Below are positions 58,719 to 64,000 of a stretch of DNA of 64,000 bases, piece after piece. A program made the position numbers and the translations under genes. Below the pieces are notes generated by a model. That model worked only from the letters and a program-made list of their open reading frames with translations, ran no database searches and was not told the origin of the DNA. The stretch is from contig ML679958.1 in NCBI GenBank assembly GCA_007922225.1, forward strand, positions 56,190,838 to 56,254,837, in the 5' to 3' direction. The DNA is from Emydura subglobosa (taxonomy: Eukaryota > Chordata > Testudines > Chelidae). Each line of letters starts with the position of its first letter. The first letter of the stretch is position 1.

Positions 58719-60392
58719 GCTACTGCATATACAGTTGTTGGAATGATTTACACTTAGTCTATTAGACACGAAAAGCTGAGGTACCAGAGTTTTGTTTCAT
58801 TTCACTAGCACTCATTCAAACAGTTAATGGTAAATACCTACCCTCAATGTTGGCAGTGACTGGGTTGGGAGAGACGGGGCAGGTAGAGCTCTGGCAATTG
58901 CATGTTTAATTCAAGCCTTTCTCCTGACACAGGGCTGAAGTTCAGGCTAAAAGAGGTGGATGCACTGCTAGGCACTTCTTATTGTTGCTTATAAAGAAAT
59001 AATGTGCGTTCTGCTTCCTGACACTCAGTTTCCTAGAACTGTCTTGATCACAAAGCAGGAATCCTGCTAAGGTGCAAAGAGAAGGCTCATTTTACCCTTC
59101 TTTCTCCTAGCACAGTTGTACACCACAGGGAAAGATTTAACCCAATATTTAGCCCTTTTATTAACATACAGTGCAAGTAAATGGGACAATTTATAATCAT
59201 AGTCAAAGAAGAATGTTTCCTTTTCTATAAAACGTAATGTTTCAGTATTGAAAAACTAAGAAAATCCAGATTGTACTTGAAAATCAGTAATTTATGAAAG
59301 AGGCTTTTCCTATATGTCATTTTGAGAGATGAATATTCTTCATATGGAAGAAATAATAAACAATCAAAAACAAGATGACTCAAAGGATTAGAAATTATGT
59401 TTCCCATAGAATGACGTGTCTCCTTCAGTGCGTGTGTACAAGATTATAGTATTTCCTGAACCTAAACTGTTTAAACTGAAAAAAGGATTTATAAAAAGTT
59501 CAGGAAATCAATGTTGCTCTAGGATACATTTAGCAGTTCATAAAAACATCTCTTCCGAGAACGCTTTCTGTATCAACACTATAATGAATACATATTCAAG
59601 AATGCTTTGAAATTCCTAGTTAGACTAAACTGATATGAAAAGGGAAATCTGCATGTTGCTAGTTAAGTACAAAATACTGTTCTGTGCTGTTCTCTCTCTT
59701 TAATGTAAAACAGTTTCTGGCAAAGATATGAAGACAATGTTTTATAATCAGAATGACAGCAGAAAACTGATGAGAGAGAAAGAAGGACTCATGGGCAAAA
59801 ATAACCCTAACTGCTGTTATTGCTGTAGTTATAGGACTTCATCCTGTTTTCATGAAAGTTAATAGGAAAACTTCTATTGATGTCAATGGGTGCTATATTG
59901 AGCCCACAGACGGCTCATTTTCACACTGAAAGGAGTAACACTATCCGTAGTTATCAAGAAAAGAATAATGTATGTGATATTTTGCATGCTTTGAATTCTG
60001 CCCTAAAGCTACTAAACATTATTATAGTGTTAGTGCTAGGTGAAACACTCAGAATGGGTTTATTTTTTCGTTTGAAATTTTCCTGGTTTGGATGCTGTGT
60101 AATGCCTGCAAAATTGAGGCATTTTTGCAAAATTTCAAAATGATTAGAAAAGACTTCAAGCAAAATGTTTTCCACTGTCTGAAGATTGTGTAAATATCTA
60201 ACACTCTTTTGCTTAAAAAATTTACTCATCAGTCTGTAAAAAGCTACTAGGCGGAGAAGGAGGTAAAATGGAGACAAAGTTCATAAAAGCCACAGATGGA
60301 ATCAGAAAGTCCTTAAGTACTATCTTAATGCTACTTTACACTTACAATAAACATTGATTTAGTAAACACATATTATTACGTTTATACATGGA

Positions 60393-60424
60393 GATTCTAT
60401 TAAGTAAAGATTCTATTAAGTAAA
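60393..60424 (+). repeat. Exact 16 bp tandem duplication
   Basis: GATTCTATTAAGTAAA occurs twice head to tail. Confidence 0.95.
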
Positions 60425-60649
60425 GTCTAAACCTTATACCTAATTTACCACAGGTTTCTGAATCTGTAAAATGAGGAACAGTATTTTTTACTTATCTCTT
60501 TTTCTGCCTACAGATATGCAAATCTTTATATAGTCTATGGTTTGGTAAATACCACACTTTACCAATTCTGAAATTAAGACAGAGTGAGGGTCAACTCACT
60601 TGCCTGAGAAGCAGTCTTTGAATTAGAGAGACAGGCATAGAAATGGAAA

Positions 60650-60770
60650 TCAAGTGATCACTTGCAGTTATATGACTTTGCCTATATCATGTTTCTTCTC
60701 TGAACCTCTGTGTTTCAATCTGTAAAATAGGAGGAATAATATCTGGCTACTAAATGTTTGAAAAGTATTA
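60650..60770 (+). mobile_element. MIR fragment
   Basis: TATATGACTTTGCCTATATC, then CTGAACCTCTGTGTTTCAAT and CTGTAAAATAGGAGGAATAA match the central and 3' MIR wording on the plus strand. Confidence 0.6.
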
Positions 60771-62027
60771 TAAAAGTGTGAACTGCGGCAACAGAATCCA
60801 TGGCTTCTAGGAATGTGCTTAATCCACTAGATCATGTGGATATGACTGGCACCAGCTTCTCATGCTTTTTCCAAATTCACAAAGGTGAATTTTCATATGA
60901 AAGTGGCTTTTCAAGTTTCTGTATGATTCCTTTCTAATAACTTTCAGTCCACCAATATATCACAAAAATTAAACATCTCAGGGGATATGAAATCATGCAA
61001 AACCAACTGACCACAACTTTTGCTCAATGTTTTTCACCAGCTTTGCTCAACCCTAGAACATTAGCTGCTTCTACGAAATCTTAGATGTTGAGTAAATAAT
61101 TGACAGGGCAGGAAAGGGAAGAAAATGGTTTTTTGAATGCCAGTGTTTTCACAGAAAAGAAAAAAAGAAAAAAGAAAAGAAAAGATCTCTGGGCACGATA
61201 AAAGTTGAATTGAATTGACAAACTTCAGACATCTCTGAACAAAGAGGCTGTTCGGAAAATCAGAGACAGGTTCTGTAGCTCAACAATTATATCACTACCA
61301 ATCTACTCTGGGCAACACTATGGATTTTTCCTATTATTTAAGAAATATCACTTCTAGCCAGCAGGAATTCAGTGAATACAGATTAGTATAAAAATTATTG
61401 GTATTACATTTCTCATTTATTTCTTTAAATCTTGCATATGAACTATTGCCTTCACTAGCTAGCCAGCTCCGCCCCCCCCTTTTATTAGGTGTTACCCCAA
61501 ATCCCTGTCTCTTTGCCATACAGACCATTTCATTATTAATGCTCCATGTCCAAATCTTCATTAATGCAACAATGTCCTGGACATTGTGCTATTCTAATTG
61601 AGGCAATTTGGTTTAGTGCAGGAAGGACAATCTTGTTAGTGTTATGCATCCTGTTCTCCTAGGTGAAGTGTAAAATCCCAACCTCCTCTTGTATTATTTT
61701 GATATCATTTAATGTTATATGGCACAGGTATATATAACCTGTAGACAGCAGATATACTTAAGTAATGATTCAGTCACAGACCAACTCAGGCAATAAACTA
61801 CTTTAATGGTGATCTATTCAGCTTCTAAATCAAATTGCACCACAACTAACAATAAGCATTTGTCTAAGACCTAACTGCCTGTATATCAGTCAAAGTAAAT
61901 GTATAAGATTATTTGCACTGGAGCCATCTAGTGACTCAATAATATTATCCTAACTTGAACAGCACATTGAAATTCTCCTCGTCTTTGTCAAGGAATAACT
62001 CTCAACATCCATCTCCAAACAAACAAA

Positions 62028-62682
62028 CTGTTGTTACTGCTGCTGCATGTGTGGGTCTGTGCATTCCTCCTGTGCTGTTTGTGGAGCATGGGTGTTAGCT
62101 GCACTTGTGTAGCTTGCAGCTTGTTAATTCAGCAGACCTTGATGTTCATGACAAAAAAAGACCACAGGCTTGATTCAGTGGGGAAGGCACTTGGCCAGCT
62201 TTACTGTCAACAAAGCACGATACTAGGGCCCTGGCTCAAAGTTTACCAGTACACTAACACATGTATGCTTGTAACAAGGTAGCAGCTCAATCAGCATAAC
62301 ATAATGCTGTCCCTTAGGCCAGTACAAAGTTGTCCTTCCTATGACTTCTCCTTTTATACATCGATACAAACAAATGTATTACACTCCAGAGGTTGTTAGT
62401 CAGCACGTTTTTACCTTGTCATTTGATCAAAACATCATCATCCATTATCCTGTCACCCCCTCCTTATCTTTGCGAGGGGTTGGTGTGTTTCTGTGCCATC
62501 TCTTAGGAATGTGCTAATGTAGTTACTTGAGATCTCGGTGTGTTCCCAAACCATCTTCTCAAGTCAGGAATGTGCTTACTTGGTTAGATGACACCCAGTA
62601 TTGCTAGTCTAACAAGGCCTACTTTGATTCACCGCCTTTGGTTCATACTGTAGCCATACTTAGGGTTCCAGCAAGGCTTACA
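62028..62682 (-). mobile_element. Possible solo LTR
   Basis: On the minus strand the stretch starts TGTAAGCCTTGCTGG and ends AACAACA. It carries a TATAAAAGGAGAAG box at 62358-62345 and an AGTAAA at 62206-62201 that could serve as a polyadenylation signal. It has no coding capacity. Flanks do not show a convincing short duplication, so the ends and the identity are tentative. No internal retroviral sequence is present. Confidence 0.35.
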
Positions 62683-62835
62683 CTACCAAGTGGCCTTCAG
62701 TACTCCCATCATCTCTAACAACACATCTATTTTTGTCAGAGTCTATCAAATATTATCACTGCAGGGACATGTCATCTGCTCATACTACATAAACATTTCT
62801 CTAATACAACTCCATCTCCAACCTTCATTGCTTAA

Positions 62836-63180
62836 TCATTACGGGTACGATTTGGTGACAGAGGTCACGGATTCTGTGACTTTCCGGGACCTCCATGACT
62901 TTGGCAGGGCTGGAGCAGCTGTCAGCCCTGCCGTGGAACAGTTGCTGGGGGGGCCAATGGGCCCCAAAGAGCTGATCAAGGGCCTGGCCAGTCCCAGCCC
63001 CACCGTCATGGGTGGGGTGGCTGGCCCCATCCCCATACAGCTGATGGGGGGTGGCCCTGGAGCTGCCGCCAACAGGTGATCAGGTATATTTAGTAAAAGT
63101 CAGGGACAGGTCATGGCTTCTGTGAATTTTTGTTTATTGCTGGTGACCTGTCCCTGATTTTTACTAAAAATAAACAGAAT
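62836..63180. mobile_element. Interspersed repeat with terminal hairpin
   Basis: A GC-rich body (about 62900-63075) is followed by inverted arms at 63091-63113 (TAGTAAAAGTCAGGGACAGG) and 63144-63166 (CCTGTCCCTGATTTTTACTA), matching at 22 of 23 positions with a 30 bp loop. GGTCACGGATTCTGTGA near the left end is a near copy of GGTCATGGCTTCTGTGA in the loop. The open frames on both strands here are inside the repeat. Confidence 0.65.
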
Positions 63181-64000
63181 CTTAACCTTATTAATCATTA
63201 ATGCCTCCTTTCTTCAGTCTCTGTCTTTCCTGTTCTCCCCTCAGTCTACACAGATAATCTTAGTGGAAAGATTTAATTTCTCCTTCATTACGAATCTCTT
63301 TATAATAGCAAAAATTAAAGAATCAAAGATATTGCCAGTCCTAGCAAACTGATAGTTGCAGTCTCTGTGGTGGATTTACCTACAGTGATGACAATTACCT
63401 TGTGTTCCTGCAAAAATGGCACAACCCCTTTAATTCTTTAAAGTACATCATGAAGTTCTAGCCATACATAAGCACTATGTCTCTAATCACAAAGCTGTGC
63501 AAATTCTGAAAAATGCACCCACACGGTCTGAAAATGCGGAAAGCACTGCTCAGACAGTTCCTATATTATACGATGGCTTTGGGCACACATGGTATATTGA
63601 CCAGTCATAAATAAAACAAAATCAACTAAAAAAACTGTATTTTGAGTCTCTCATAATCATCAAACTGAATAAACTGAAACACTGAAAAGACACAGAATCA
63701 GGCATCTTGTTCTACTTCAACATATTCTGCATTTTATTAACACCTGTGTAAATTCCATTTTTATCTGTCATTATCATAAGTTTCCAAGTCATTGTTTTTT
63801 ATTTGAAAGATATGAGGTCATGACTTTCCTAACATAATATTCCACCAAGTAACAAATGACTACAGCATACGGATTGTGGCAGGAGTACTTCTCATTAGTG
63901 TTATAGAACTCTTAATTAGTTTCTAAGTACAGTGTTTTGGCAATTTATTTTACTATATGCAAAAGAAGCTATGCTAAATTAATGCTGAGTCTTTTTAAAT

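Larger units (their letters stand above)
52701..64000 (-). other. VWA8: VWA8 intron, 3' part, continuing off the window
   Basis: No further VWA8 exon was recognised to the right edge, so this is taken as at least 11.3 kb of one intron. It holds an L2, a foldback element, MIR traces, a possible LTR and a hairpin-ended repeat. A worn MITE trace may lie at 52958-53110 (GGGACTTGTCCACACTAAGA). A missed short exon cannot be excluded. Confidence 0.65.

Noticed and set aside
59954..60277. 107-codon minus-strand frame that might be another exon or a LINE piece
   Set aside because: No recognised family motif and no matching frame next to it.
62690..63079. 129-codon open frame on the plus strand and a 77-codon frame opposite it, with proline/glycine-rich products
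   Set aside because: Both lie in the GC-rich body of a hairpin-ended repeat; low-complexity composition, no splice or family support.

Overview
The window is a piece of vertebrate nuclear genome, most likely from a non-avian sauropsid and probably a turtle. This rests on AT-rich single-copy DNA, CR1-type LINEs, an L2-type LINE, MIR/CORE-SINE copies, decayed DIRS-like (tyrosine-recombinase) retroelements and many small foldback or hAT-like DNA elements. No prokaryotic gene, rRNA, tRNA gene or CRISPR array was seen. Most open frames of 60-150 codons are chance frames or lie inside repeats.

The only host gene recognised is the 3' part of VWA8, on the minus strand. VWA8 encodes a mitochondrial AAA+ ATPase with a C-terminal von Willebrand factor A domain. 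Eight coding exons run from 52700 down to 23516, all with GT-AG splice sites and matching phases. They join into 369 codons: 368 residues plus a stop. These include the complete C-terminal VWA domain with its metal-binding (MIDAS) residues. The remaining exons, about four fifths of the protein, lie beyond the right edge, so 52701-64000 is the 3' part of an intron. I did not recognise any gene in 1-23500, the DNA downstream of VWA8.

Region by region: 1-13.4 kb is non-coding with a CR1, several MITE-like elements, a MIR and a possible LTR. 13.4-17.4 kb holds an interspersed repeat and a long decayed DIRS element. 17.8-23.5 kb holds a CR1 fragment, a foldback element, a stretch with no recognisable repeat, a second repeat copy and the VWA8 3' flank. 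23.5-52.7 kb is VWA8 exons and introns. The introns hold two hAT elements with target-site duplications, two long CR1s side by side, a second DIRS fragment in the opposite orientation, MIRs and foldback elements. 52.7-64 kb is intronic with an L2, another foldback element, a possible solo LTR and a hairpin-ended element.

I did not find a convincing undescribed biological system. The better leads are in the transposon layer: a foldback family with long and internally deleted copies, two hAT insertions with clear target duplications, two opposed DIRS remnants and a paired segment that keeps a shared reading frame.
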